Assembly (NCBI GenBank): GCA_018220935.1
Contig: JAAOXU010000005.1
Location: forward strand, 1-54,028
DNA: 54,028 nucleotides
DNA from: Candidatus Altarchaeota archaeon
GTDB lineage: Archaea; SpSt-1190
Reading direction: 5' to 3'
In this document: piece after piece, positions 16,976 through 25,631 of the stretch
Position numbering within the stretch: the first letter of the stretch is position 1
How the letters are laid out: every line of letters begins with the position of its first letter
Notes under the pieces: generated by a model
What the model saw: only the letters and a program-made list of their open reading frames with translations
Databases searched by the model: none
Told to the model about the DNA's origin: nothing
Made by a program: the position numbers and the translations under genes

Positions 16976-18111
16976 ATTGAAACCTCCCTTGTTGTTTTAG
17001 TGGATCTGTCAATTACAATGACTCTATCTGTACATGCAAAGCAAGGATCAATACTACTAATTACAATTGGAACATCACTCATAGTACCACCCTTTAACAT
17101 ACTGGGGATTGCTACCATATTTGCGAAGGTAGGCGGTCTTGCTCTAAAGAATTTAGGTGTTTGAATCCCCGATTGTAAAAAATGAAAATTTTCTCCACGT
17201 GGTGCTTCAACTATTTGTGATGCTTCACCTTCTTTTGACGTATAAATTGGCTTTGCGGGTTCAATCTTTTTTCTTGGTAATTCGTCTAAAATTTGAGTTG
17301 TAATATGCAAACTCTCCCAAATTTCCTCGAGCCTGACTACCGCTCTTGCATATGAGTCTCCACCGTTTTGAGTTGGAACTTTAAAGTCAAGATCTTCATA
17401 TGCTGAGTATGGATTATCTCGTCTTACATCCATGTCAAGACCACTACCTCTTGCAGTTGGTCCAACTACTCCAAATTTTTCGGCCTTAGTTTTACTCAAT
17501 AATCCAACGCCTTTTAGTCTGTCTTCTAAAAATTCATTTGACATAAAAAGTTCATATGTATCTTTGTACTTGTCTGTCATCTCCTTTAATTCAGCTTTTA
17601 GAAAGTCTAAACTAGCCTTATTGAGATCTCGATAAACTCCGCCGAGTCTAACATAATTATAATGAATTCTTTTACCAGATATATTTTCTAACATATTAAG
17701 TGCGTGTTCTCTTGCACCCCAACTTTTCATAAAAAGTGTATCAAAACCTGAACTTTCTCCTAAAATACCTAACCAAAGTAAATGGCTGTGGATTCTTTCA
17801 AGTTCTGCTCCAAAACTTCGAATTTGTTTAGCTTTTGGACTTACTGTTAGTTGATTTATTTTTTCAAATGCAATGCCAAAAGCTTGCGTGTGTGCTGAAC
17901 TACAAATACCGCAAATTCGTCCCAATAGTATTAGGGCTTTTGGCCACGTAAAACTCAAAACTTTCTTTTCTATTTCCCTATAATTATAACCTAGGTCAAA
18001 ATCAACATTTACAATTTCTTCCCCATCTAAGACTACCCTAAAATACTCTGGTTCCCCTAATGCAGGGTGGTATGGTCCGAATGGTACTTCAACTCTTGGC
18101 ATATCAATCAC
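16972..18111 (-). CDS. [NiFe]-hydrogenase group 4 large subunit
   Basis: Both nickel-ligand motifs: RICGICSSAH and DPCFACTDR, followed by a 15-16 aa C-terminal tail. Confidence 0.95.
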   Translation of the reverse strand: MIDMPRVEVPFGPYHPALGEPEYFRVVLDGEEIVNVDFDLGYNYREIEKKVLSFTWPKALILLGRICGICSSAHTQAFGIAFEKINQLTVSPKAKQIRSFGAELERIHSHLLWLGILGESSGFDTLFMKSWGAREHALNMLENISGKRIHYNYVRLGGVYRDLNKASLDFLKAELKEMTDKYKDTYELFMSNEFLEDRLKGVGLLSKTKAEKFGVVGPTARGSGLDMDVRRDNPYSAYEDLDFKVPTQNGGDSYARAVVRLEEIWESLHITTQILDELPRKKIEPAKPIYTSKEGEASQIVEAPRGENFHFLQSGIQTPKFFRARPPTFANMVAIPSMLKGGTMSDVPIVISSIDPCFACTDRVIVIDRSTKTTREVSI

Positions 18112-18350
18112 GTAAATAGTTTCTTTGGTTTTGGGTGGTTTTCAAACATAACTCCGAATTTTTCCATTATTTCTCGTTCATATAATTCGGCACCTGGAAA
18201 GGTCTTACATAAGCTCATAAGGTTACGTTTTGACTTATTTTTGGTTATTATTTCCCCTTTCAAAAAGAAGTGATAATATACCTTTTTTCCGTCACAAGAT
18301 ATGGTAATTAGGCGTGCTCCCCGGTCTAATAGCTTAATTAACCCTTTCAC
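18108..18350 (-). CDS. NuoC-like (30-kDa family) hydrogenase subunit, short
   Basis: CKTFPGAELYEREIMEKFGVMFENHPKPKKLF. Confidence 0.85.
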   Translation of the reverse strand: MKGLIKLLDRGARLITISCDGKKVYYHFFLKGEIITKNKSKRNLMSLCKTFPGAELYEREIMEKFGVMFENHPKPKKLFT

Positions 18351-18421
18351 TTAATTAGAACTACTGTAACCATTAAAACCTTTCTAAAAAATCCTTTTAA
18401 ATTATAGTTTTTTTGATAATT

Positions 18422-19040
18422 ATGAAAACGTTGATATTAAAGGTTCAAAACCTCATGAAAGGTCCTGTTAGTGATGTTGTTGAGATTAGAATCAAAGAAT
18501 TTGAAAGTGTTAACGCTTCAGATGAAAATAAGTGGTTTGATGAACTTTGTTTTTGTCTTTTAACGGCTAACTTTTCAGCCAAAGGGGGACTAAAGATTCA
18601 AAATAATATCAAAGATGGGTTTAGACTTTTAAGTGAAGCTAAGTTAGCAATAAAATTGGCCGATCTTGGTCACAGATTTCCGAATGCTAGGGCTAATTAT
18701 ATTGTGAGTGCAAGAAATAATTTAGGCTCACTAAAACAAACGGTTAAGGGCTTTGAAAATGGTAGAATTGCAAGACTTTGGTTAAAAGAAATTAAAGGAC
18801 TTGGGATGAAAGAATCTAGCCATTTCTTGCGAAATGTTGGTTACAAAGATGTTGCAATTATTGATAGACACATCCTAAACTTACTTCATGAACATAAATT
18901 AATCGAAGACACTAAACTAACACCAAAAAACTATCTACTAATTGAAAAAAATAGATATTTTAAGTGAAAAACTAAAGGTAGATCATGCCAGACTTGATCT
19001 TTATTTATGGTACCTAAAGACGGGTCAAATCCTGAAGTAG
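18422..19040 (+). pseudogene. ogg: Archaeal Ogg (8-oxoguanine DNA glycosylase/lyase) with 1-nt frameshift near the C-terminus
   Basis: LWLKEIKGLGMKESSHFLRNVGYKDVAIIDRHIL; after A7 run (18945-18951) removing one A restores ILSEKLKVDHARLDLYLWYLKTGQILK to TAG at 19038-19040. Confidence 0.75.
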
Positions 19041-19082
19041 GTTAAAGCCAACACTTATTACTATGAGTTACTTGATTTATCT

Positions 19083-19409
19083 ATGCGCATTAATTATTTG
19101 TCTAAATCCTTAAATGATGAAATTGAATCAAATGTTGATTTGATGTCTAAATTTTTTACACTTCAAAAAATAACGGCGTGTGAAAAAATTAATGAAGATG
19201 TTTTAGCTGCGCCTAATGGTGATTCAACTTTCCTTCTTACTAATTTTGAAGGTGGTATAGCCCTTTTTGATGTTTTAGATGTTAAAGATAATCTTCAAAT
19301 CGAGATGCTAAAGCATGACTCAATTAGGAAGTTAATAGAAATAAAAAAAGGAAAGGTGGTCCACTTAAAGAATTCCCTGGTGGGTTCTGTTCTTCCTACT
19401 CGACCGTAG
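19083..19409 (+). CDS. Hypothetical protein
   Basis: 108-aa ORF, no recognised family. Confidence 0.4.
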   Translation: MRINYLSKSLNDEIESNVDLMSKFFTLQKITACEKINEDVLAAPNGDSTFLLTNFEGGIALFDVLDVKDNLQIEMLKHDSIRKLIEIKKGKVVHLKNSLVGSVLPTRP

Positions 19410-19505
19410 GTCGATAAACCAGCGAGCAACTTCAAGAGTTCCTTCTCCATATTTTTCTTGCATTTCATCTACCCAATCTTCTACATTGAGGAAGCCGTTT
19501 TCCAT
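19365..19505 (-). CDS. Possible 46-aa small protein or remnant (not in ORF track)
   Basis: MENGFLNVEDWVDEMQEKYGEGTLEVARWFIDLRSSRKNRTHQGIL; protein-like composition continues upstream to a TGA without ATG. Confidence 0.35.
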   Translation of the reverse strand: MENGFLNVEDWVDEMQEKYGEGTLEVARWFIDLRSSRKNRTHQGIL

Positions 19506-19608
19506 ATTATAAGCTAACTTTTCGAGAAGTATATGTCACATGGTAAACTTGCCAGTGTGCCAGTAAACCTTCTGTAATTGTAATAACCCTTAAGGGTATG
19601 CTCAAATA

Positions 19609-20598
19609 TTGGTGCTGTACGTAATTATTGTGAAGTTTAAGCTAAAATTCAAGCTAAACCTAAAAAAAAGGTGGTTAGTCTTAAAAGAGCTCTTAGACGA
19701 GTCTTATCTCCATTTTAATGCAGTAAAAAAACCAAAATTATTGGATTTGTATAAAAGTAACCGAGATGGCCTGAAGTTCTTCGTCAAAAAAAACAAATTT
19801 AATTTAGTTAAAGTTGGCCTTTTGGTGATTTTTTTTCTATTTTTTACGTCTAAATATGCACCTATAGTTGAAAAAGTCAATGGGACTTTTTCTGGAATAA
19901 TAAATGCTAATATGAATTGGTCTGGCACTATCTATATTTCTGGTGATTTAGTAGTTCCTCCAAGTTTTACAATTTTTATCTCACCTGGGACTAAAATTTT
20001 ATTTTTAAATCAAGATAGTGAATTTCACGACAATGGGAGAACTAGTTTGTTTAATGTGAGTGATCCAACTAATTCAAAAGAATATGAAGTAACACACGCG
20101 TCTCTTTCTGCTAAAATAATTGGTGATGGTGTCATTTTTACATCTGCAAAGGAACCAAAGGAATATGCAGATTGGTCTGACTTAACTTTATTTGCTGGGA
20201 GTATTTTGAATAATTCAATTGTTGAATACTCACGTGGTGGAATTATTACAAATGAGTTAGTGTATTTAGAAAATATAACGTCAAGATATAATCTTTGGAA
20301 TTGTTTTGATGTTGGTGGGGGTATAATAACAAAATCTAGGGCTAATAATTGTTGGAATCATTGTTACTTAATCAAATCTAATTCAACCATTACTGATAGT
20401 GGTGCAAATGAGTGTAATATTGGTTTTGGGATTTATTCTAATGTTACTTTAAAAAATATTTTTGTTTTAAATTTTTGTAATAATTTTACGGGGGACTTTA
20501 GTCAATACAAAAACTATAAGGCCGCTTCATTAATTTCAGGTACTAATGCTAGTAGTGAAGGAATTTATGGTGGTAGAATAATTTACCGCTGCTCTTGA
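19609..20598 (+). CDS. Membrane-anchored right-handed beta-helix-like surface protein
   Basis: TM at VGLLVIFFLFFTS; repetitive strand pattern with Asn/Gly turns. Confidence 0.55.
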   Translation: MVLYVIIVKFKLKFKLNLKKRWLVLKELLDESYLHFNAVKKPKLLDLYKSNRDGLKFFVKKNKFNLVKVGLLVIFFLFFTSKYAPIVEKVNGTFSGIINANMNWSGTIYISGDLVVPPSFTIFISPGTKILFLNQDSEFHDNGRTSLFNVSDPTNSKEYEVTHASLSAKIIGDGVIFTSAKEPKEYADWSDLTLFAGSILNNSIVEYSRGGIITNELVYLENITSRYNLWNCFDVGGGIITKSRANNCWNHCYLIKSNSTITDSGANECNIGFGIYSNVTLKNIFVLNFCNNFTGDFSQYKNYKAASLISGTNASSEGIYGGRIIYRCS

Positions 20599-20852
20599 AT
20601 CAATTTAGTTTTTGCGAGCTTATTCATCTTTTTGATTCTTTTTTCTTCTGCAACTGCTTCTTCTTTAGTTTTAAATTCATTGTCCCACAGAAGAATCACA
20701 TCATCAAACCTACCTGTATATTTTTTTCGTTTATTATTTTGTGCATTTTTTTGATGTTCAGAAACTCGTCTATCCAAATTATTAGTGTAGCCAGTGTAAT
20801 ATACAACTACTTTTTTTTCACGTATACAACCTAAAATGTAAACATAATACAC
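20583..20852 (-). CDS. GIY-YIG endonuclease domain protein (UPF0213-like)
   Basis: MYYVYILGC...YYTGYTNNLDRRVSEH. Confidence 0.9.
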   Translation of the reverse strand: MYYVYILGCIREKKVVVYYTGYTNNLDRRVSEHQKNAQNNKRKKYTGRFDDVILLWDNEFKTKEEAVAEEKRIKKMNKLAKTKLIQEQR

Positions 20853-20914
20853 TAAAAACTTAAGATAAGCTTATATATGGTTTAGTGGTAACTTATAAAA
20901 TATAAGGTTATAAA

Positions 20915-21652
20915 ATGGCACGAGATTTACGAATTTTTTGGAGTAGTTTTTTCTTTGTACTTGGTTTTTCAGTTATTTTTTCACTTTTAGGGGTTTTACT
21001 ACAGAGTTTACTTGTTAGTGTTTCTTATGCTGCTAAGACCCTTTTAGCTAAACTTGGTGGAATCATCATTATTTTCTTTGGTATTTACTTAACTGGTATC
21101 TTAAAAATTCCATTTTTTGAAAGGGAACATAAATTTAAGCCCAAAAAAACTAACTCATCTTACCTGACTTCATTTATTTTTGGTGCTGCTTTTGCGCTTG
21201 GATGGACGCCTTGTGTTGGTGCAGTTTTAGGTGCAATTTTAACTTTAGCAGCAACCACTCCTTCAATTGCTTTTTTCCTACTTCTTAGCTATTCACTGGG
21301 GTTAGGACTTCCGTTTTTAATTATGGGCTATTTTGTGGATGAAGCTCAACGATTTTTCGTTAAGGGTGGCGGTAAATACACTAAATACATTGGACTTCTC
21401 AACAAGGTATTTGGTGTGGTCCTCATCTTAATGGGTGTGGCAGTTTTCACTAATAGTCTTGGTAAACTTGCGAACTTTGGGGGTGCTGTTGAACTCCTTT
21501 TAAGTCTTGAGACGGGATTAAACTTAGGTACGACTGTGAATTTAGGTGTGGCTTTCCTTGCTGGAATAATATCTTTTCTTAGTCCATGTATACTACCTTT
21601 GATGCCTGCTTTTCTAACATATCTTGCATCGATTGGGGTTAATCATGAATAA
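20915..21652 (+). CDS. CcdA-family thiol-disulfide transmembrane protein, apparently circularly permuted
   Basis: Internal GWTPCVGAVLGAIL plus C-terminal AFLAGIISFLSPCILPLMPAFLTYLA, normally the N-terminal helix. Confidence 0.85.
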   Translation: MARDLRIFWSSFFFVLGFSVIFSLLGVLLQSLLVSVSYAAKTLLAKLGGIIIIFFGIYLTGILKIPFFEREHKFKPKKTNSSYLTSFIFGAAFALGWTPCVGAVLGAILTLAATTPSIAFFLLLSYSLGLGLPFLIMGYFVDEAQRFFVKGGGKYTKYIGLLNKVFGVVLILMGVAVFTNSLGKLANFGGAVELLLSLETGLNLGTTVNLGVAFLAGIISFLSPCILPLMPAFLTYLASIGVNHE

Positions 21653-22676
21653 ATTACTAATATTATTTGGAATTGTGATGATTGGATCATTACTTTATTT
21701 GGGTGAATTAGCAGTGAAAAATGGAACAACATTAGGGGAGCCATATCCAAAGGCACCTGAACTAGAAGGTATAAGTGAATATCTTAATTCAAATGAAAAT
21801 CTTAGCATTACGAACCTAAAAGGAAAAGTAATTCTAATTGATTTTTGGACTTATTCTTGTGTTAATTGTATTAGGACTTTACCTCACCTGGTTAGGTGGA
21901 ATGATATGTACAAAGACAAAGGTTTAGTTATAATCGGTGTTCATACACCTGAATTTGATTTTGAAAAAAAGGTTGAAAATGTTCAAGCGGCTTTAGATAA
22001 GTATGGTATTGAGTATCCAGTTGTAATGGATAACGATTATGCCACTTGGAAAGCTTTTGAAAATAGGTACTGGCCTCATAAATTTTTGATCGATTCGAAG
22101 GGATTTATTAGATATCACCATATTGGTGAGGGTAAATATGATGAGACTGAAAACATTATTCAGACTCTTTTACTTGAAGTAGGTCAAGATACGAGTGACG
22201 TTGTTACTTCAAACCTTACTGACAAAACACCAAGTAGACCTCAAACTCCTGAATTATATGCAGGGCATGCTTTTGCGTTACCTAGGGGGCAAAATTTGGG
22301 TAATGAAGAAGGTATGCAACCTGGAAGTACGTTTAATTATTCTTTACCAAATAACATAGATGCAAACAAAATTTACTTATCTGGTTCTTGGATTAGTGGT
22401 AAGGATGCTTTAACTGCCCATAGTGATGGTGAAATAATTTTAAGATTTTTAGGTAGTTCTGCTAATATTGTAGTTGAAAATCAAAATGAAACTTTATCTC
22501 AAATTTTAATTAATGATAAATTTTCAAAAGATAATCAAGGGGATGATATAAATGATTCAGTCCTTAAAACTTTTAGTCCTGCTTTATACAATATTTATCG
22601 TGGGGATTATGGTTATACTAAACTAACTATTAAAGTCAAAAAAGGTTTTAGTTTTAATGCCTTTACCTTCGGTTAG
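21645..22676 (+). CDS. DipZ-like protein: TlpA-type thioredoxin domain plus C-terminal DipZ domain
   Basis: IDFWTYSCVNCIRTLPHLVRW, GVHTPEFDFE, NRYWPHKFLID; C-terminal GFSFNAFTFG. Confidence 0.92.
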   Translation: MNKLLILFGIVMIGSLLYLGELAVKNGTTLGEPYPKAPELEGISEYLNSNENLSITNLKGKVILIDFWTYSCVNCIRTLPHLVRWNDMYKDKGLVIIGVHTPEFDFEKKVENVQAALDKYGIEYPVVMDNDYATWKAFENRYWPHKFLIDSKGFIRYHHIGEGKYDETENIIQTLLLEVGQDTSDVVTSNLTDKTPSRPQTPELYAGHAFALPRGQNLGNEEGMQPGSTFNYSLPNNIDANKIYLSGSWISGKDALTAHSDGEIILRFLGSSANIVVENQNETLSQILINDKFSKDNQGDDINDSVLKTFSPALYNIYRGDYGYTKLTIKVKKGFSFNAFTFG

Positions 22677-23893
22677 GCTTCGTGAAACTTTTTACCACCA
22701 AGGTTTTGATAGTTTTTTAGTACATAAAGCCAACCTAAAAAGATGAATAAACTTGCAAGTATGGTTGGCATATGAATGTTTAGTGACGTTACATATCCTG
22801 CTATTATAGGTGGTATTGCTTGTGCTAGTGAAAATACTGATTGTTGAATTCCTAAAATTTCTCCTTGAGATTTTTTGTCTGATAAATTTGATATTAGTGC
22901 TGAAAAATTGGGCTGGAGTATTCCATTTGACATTGAAATTAAAGGCATAATCATATACAAGTAAAACGACTTAGTTGGGATGAGTAAAAAGAGTAACATG
23001 GTCGCTGAAATTGGTAAAAATATTTTAATCGCTTCTTTTGGCTTAAATTTCTTTGATATGGGTCTTATTAGGATACCTTGAGTAAATGCAATCCAAAGTC
23101 CAATATACCCAAATAAATTACCAATTTGATCAGTAGTATAATTAAATTTCCCATACATATATACTTGGAAGAATTGTGTGAACATACTCCAGCCAAATAT
23201 AAACAAAAATAACGCAATAAATGTAGTTCGTAAACTTTCCATTTTCATGGCCCTTGAAATATTTTTTATGCCCGTAAATAGTGTGATTTTTATGTTGCTT
23301 TTTTCCTTTAATGTTTCTGGTAATTTTATTTGAATAAAAAAGAAATTAACTAACGCTAGTATTGCTGCAAAAATAAAGGGTGTTGAAAAATCAAAACCAA
23401 AACTTGGGTTAGCTAATTTTCCGCCGACAAAAGGCCCTAAAATAAAACCAACACCAAATGCCATCCCAATAAAACCGAAATTTTTGACTTTATCTTCACC
23501 AGAACTGATATCTGCAATAATTGATCTAACAACTGATAAGTTTCCGCCTGTAAACCCGTCAATTATTCTTCCCAAAAATAATAGTATAATATTAGTATAC
23601 CATAGTCCTGCTGCAAATACGAGATAACCAATAAAGGTTCCAAAAACTGAAAGTGACAAGATTTTTTTCCTACCATGTTTGTCTGATAGACCTCCTAAAA
23701 TTGGAGCTCCAAAAAATTGTGCTAAGGAATATGAAGAAATCAACAGCCCTAAAACTAGGGTTTTTGTGGCAATGCTAGCACCCAATAAAATGTTAGTTTC
23801 AAAAAAAACTAAAGGTAATATCGGTATTACAATCCCTATACCCAAAACATCAAGAAATGCGACTGAAAATAGAATTGGGAGTATTTGCTTCAC
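22673..23893 (-). CDS. MFS transporter (TetA-like)
   Basis: 12-TM pattern, GLSDKHGRKKIL motif, GRIIDGFTGGN; start placed at GTG before KQILPIL. Confidence 0.9.
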   Translation of the reverse strand: MKQILPILFSVAFLDVLGIGIVIPILPLVFFETNILLGASIATKTLVLGLLISSYSLAQFFGAPILGGLSDKHGRKKILSLSVFGTFIGYLVFAAGLWYTNIILLFLGRIIDGFTGGNLSVVRSIIADISSGEDKVKNFGFIGMAFGVGFILGPFVGGKLANPSFGFDFSTPFIFAAILALVNFFFIQIKLPETLKEKSNIKITLFTGIKNISRAMKMESLRTTFIALFLFIFGWSMFTQFFQVYMYGKFNYTTDQIGNLFGYIGLWIAFTQGILIRPISKKFKPKEAIKIFLPISATMLLFLLIPTKSFYLYMIMPLISMSNGILQPNFSALISNLSDKKSQGEILGIQQSVFSLAQAIPPIIAGYVTSLNIHMPTILASLFIFLGWLYVLKNYQNLGGKKFHEA

Positions 23894-23921
23894 TATAATT
23901 CGCCTCTTTAACCTTTTATAA

Positions 23922-24335
23922 CTATATCCACCTGCAGTAACCACAATCTATTGGGGTGGACTGACAATCTTCACCATCGTCACAGAAACCATCACCTTCA
24001 AATGGATTGGTTGGTCTACATATTAAGTGAACACATTCTGTGCTAATACAATCTCCATCAATTTCACAGGGTTTCCCATTTTCAGTTCTACATTCTCCAC
24101 AATCCTTTGAACAGCTCGCACAAGTCTCCCAAGCATCACAATAGTAATCCCCACAAAAGACGGTTCTATTTCTACAATACCCATTAATACAATTCTTACT
24201 CTCACAATCTGAATTCGCAATACAAGTATAGTCTCCAACGGGTTTAGGGTCTGGATATCTTAGAAGAAAAACTACAATTAAAAATATCCCTATGACTGTT
24301 GTGGGAACCTTTAATTTACTGTAAGGAAACGTCAC
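23922..24335 (-). CDS. Membrane-anchored Cys-rich protein with two tandem Cys-rich units
   Basis: CIANSDCESKNCINGYCR..YCDAWETC..DCGECR and CEIDGDCISTECVHLICR..FCDDGEDC..DCGYCR. Confidence 0.7.
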   Translation of the reverse strand: MTFPYSKLKVPTTVIGIFLIVVFLLRYPDPKPVGDYTCIANSDCESKNCINGYCRNRTVFCGDYYCDAWETCASCSKDCGECRTENGKPCEIDGDCISTECVHLICRPTNPFEGDGFCDDGEDCQSTPIDCGYCRWI

Positions 24336-24386
24336 AATATTTTTTTACATGCTTAGGATTTATGGTTTTAATTCTTGATGTGAAAG

Positions 24387-24396
24387 CTTATAAATT
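24387..24396 (+). promoter_or_regulatory. TATA-like box upstream of thioredoxin gene
   Basis: CTTATAAATT about 25 nt before ATG 24415, compatible with a leaderless transcript. Confidence 0.5.
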
Positions 24397-24414
24397 ATAA
24401 GTAATACTGTTAAC

Positions 24415-24909
24415 ATGGTTAATAAAACAAGTTTAATTTTTGGATCATTAGTCGTTGGACTGTTGGCTTATTTACTATTTTTTAATTCTCCCACTACACA
24501 CATAATCAAATTTAGTGATCAAAATCCTCAACAAAGTTCTGGATTAGTTAAACTTGCAGGAGATAAATCGCCATACTACACTTTTAATAATACTGAATAT
24601 CAAAAAGCAATTAGTGAGAATAAAGTTATTTTACTACATTTTTATGCCAATTGGTGTGGTATTTGTAGGGCAGAACAAACTAGTGCACTTAGGGCATTTA
24701 ATGCTTTAAACGTTGAAGGTATGGTCGGTTTTAGAGTTAATTTTGGGGATTCTGAAACTGATAGTTTTGAGGAGGCCTTAGCAAGAGAATTTAATGTGCC
24801 TTATCAACATACTAAAGTTATTGTCAAAAATGGTGAAGTTTTACTAAAGGATTTGAATGCGTGGAATGAAATTGTATTTACTCAAAAAATTAATGAAGTA
24901 CTCTCATAG
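24415..24909 (+). CDS. Membrane-anchored thioredoxin-fold protein
   Basis: ILLHFYANWCGICRAEQ. Confidence 0.88.
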   Translation: MVNKTSLIFGSLVVGLLAYLLFFNSPTTHIIKFSDQNPQQSSGLVKLAGDKSPYYTFNNTEYQKAISENKVILLHFYANWCGICRAEQTSALRAFNALNVEGMVGFRVNFGDSETDSFEEALAREFNVPYQHTKVIVKNGEVLLKDLNAWNEIVFTQKINEVLS

Positions 24910-25584
24910 TTTTATTATTGAGTTTTTCTTAAAGTAATTGTTTGGATCTACTTTGATTTTTCTGTATAGGTCTTTTGGTACGCCAATATCTGCCACATAT
25001 TTTTTGGACTTTATTTTTTTACAACCAATTTTTGGTAAACTCAAAAACAAAATACTATGTGGTTTGATGTGTGTATTGTAAATGATTCCTTTGTCTGTAT
25101 CGATTCCTGAGGGAACATCACATGCAATTATTGGTCTTTTCGAATTATTTGAGATATCAATTACATCTTTAAATTTACCTCGTGGCTCACCTTTCAAGTT
25201 ATATCCAATCAAACAATCATAAATTAATTTTGTCTCCTTTAATTCAGATTTTAGTGTTTTAATTGATGTAAAAATAGGAATTTTTAGTTTTTTTGAAATT
25301 TCAAGGTGTCTTTTGGATGGACCTTTTAGTTGTTTATCTATTAAGAATATCTTTGGAGAAAAACCAAAATTAAGTAAGTGTCTTGCAGCAGATAATCCAT
25401 CCCCTCCGTTATTTCCCTTCCCCACTAAAATTAGAACGTCTTTCTTTTTTGGATATTTTAGTCTTACAAATTCTGCCATCCTGTATCCTGCATTTTCCAT
25501 CATCATAATTACAGAAATTTTATAGTGATTTACCATTAAACTATCTAACTTTGAAATTTGAGCTTTACTCACCCAGGGGACCAT
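24904..25584 (-). CDS. nnrE: NAD(P)H-hydrate epimerase (YjeF N-terminal domain)
   Basis: LVGKGNNGGDGLSAARHL, ACDVPSGIDTDKG. Confidence 0.92.
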   Translation of the reverse strand: MVPWVSKAQISKLDSLMVNHYKISVIMMMENAGYRMAEFVRLKYPKKKDVLILVGKGNNGGDGLSAARHLLNFGFSPKIFLIDKQLKGPSKRHLEISKKLKIPIFTSIKTLKSELKETKLIYDCLIGYNLKGEPRGKFKDVIDISNNSKRPIIACDVPSGIDTDKGIIYNTHIKPHSILFLSLPKIGCKKIKSKKYVADIGVPKDLYRKIKVDPNNYFKKNSIIKL

Positions 25585-25631
25585 ATACTTCTTATTTTAA
25601 TCAATTATTAAAAGGTGTCTTAATGATTTAT

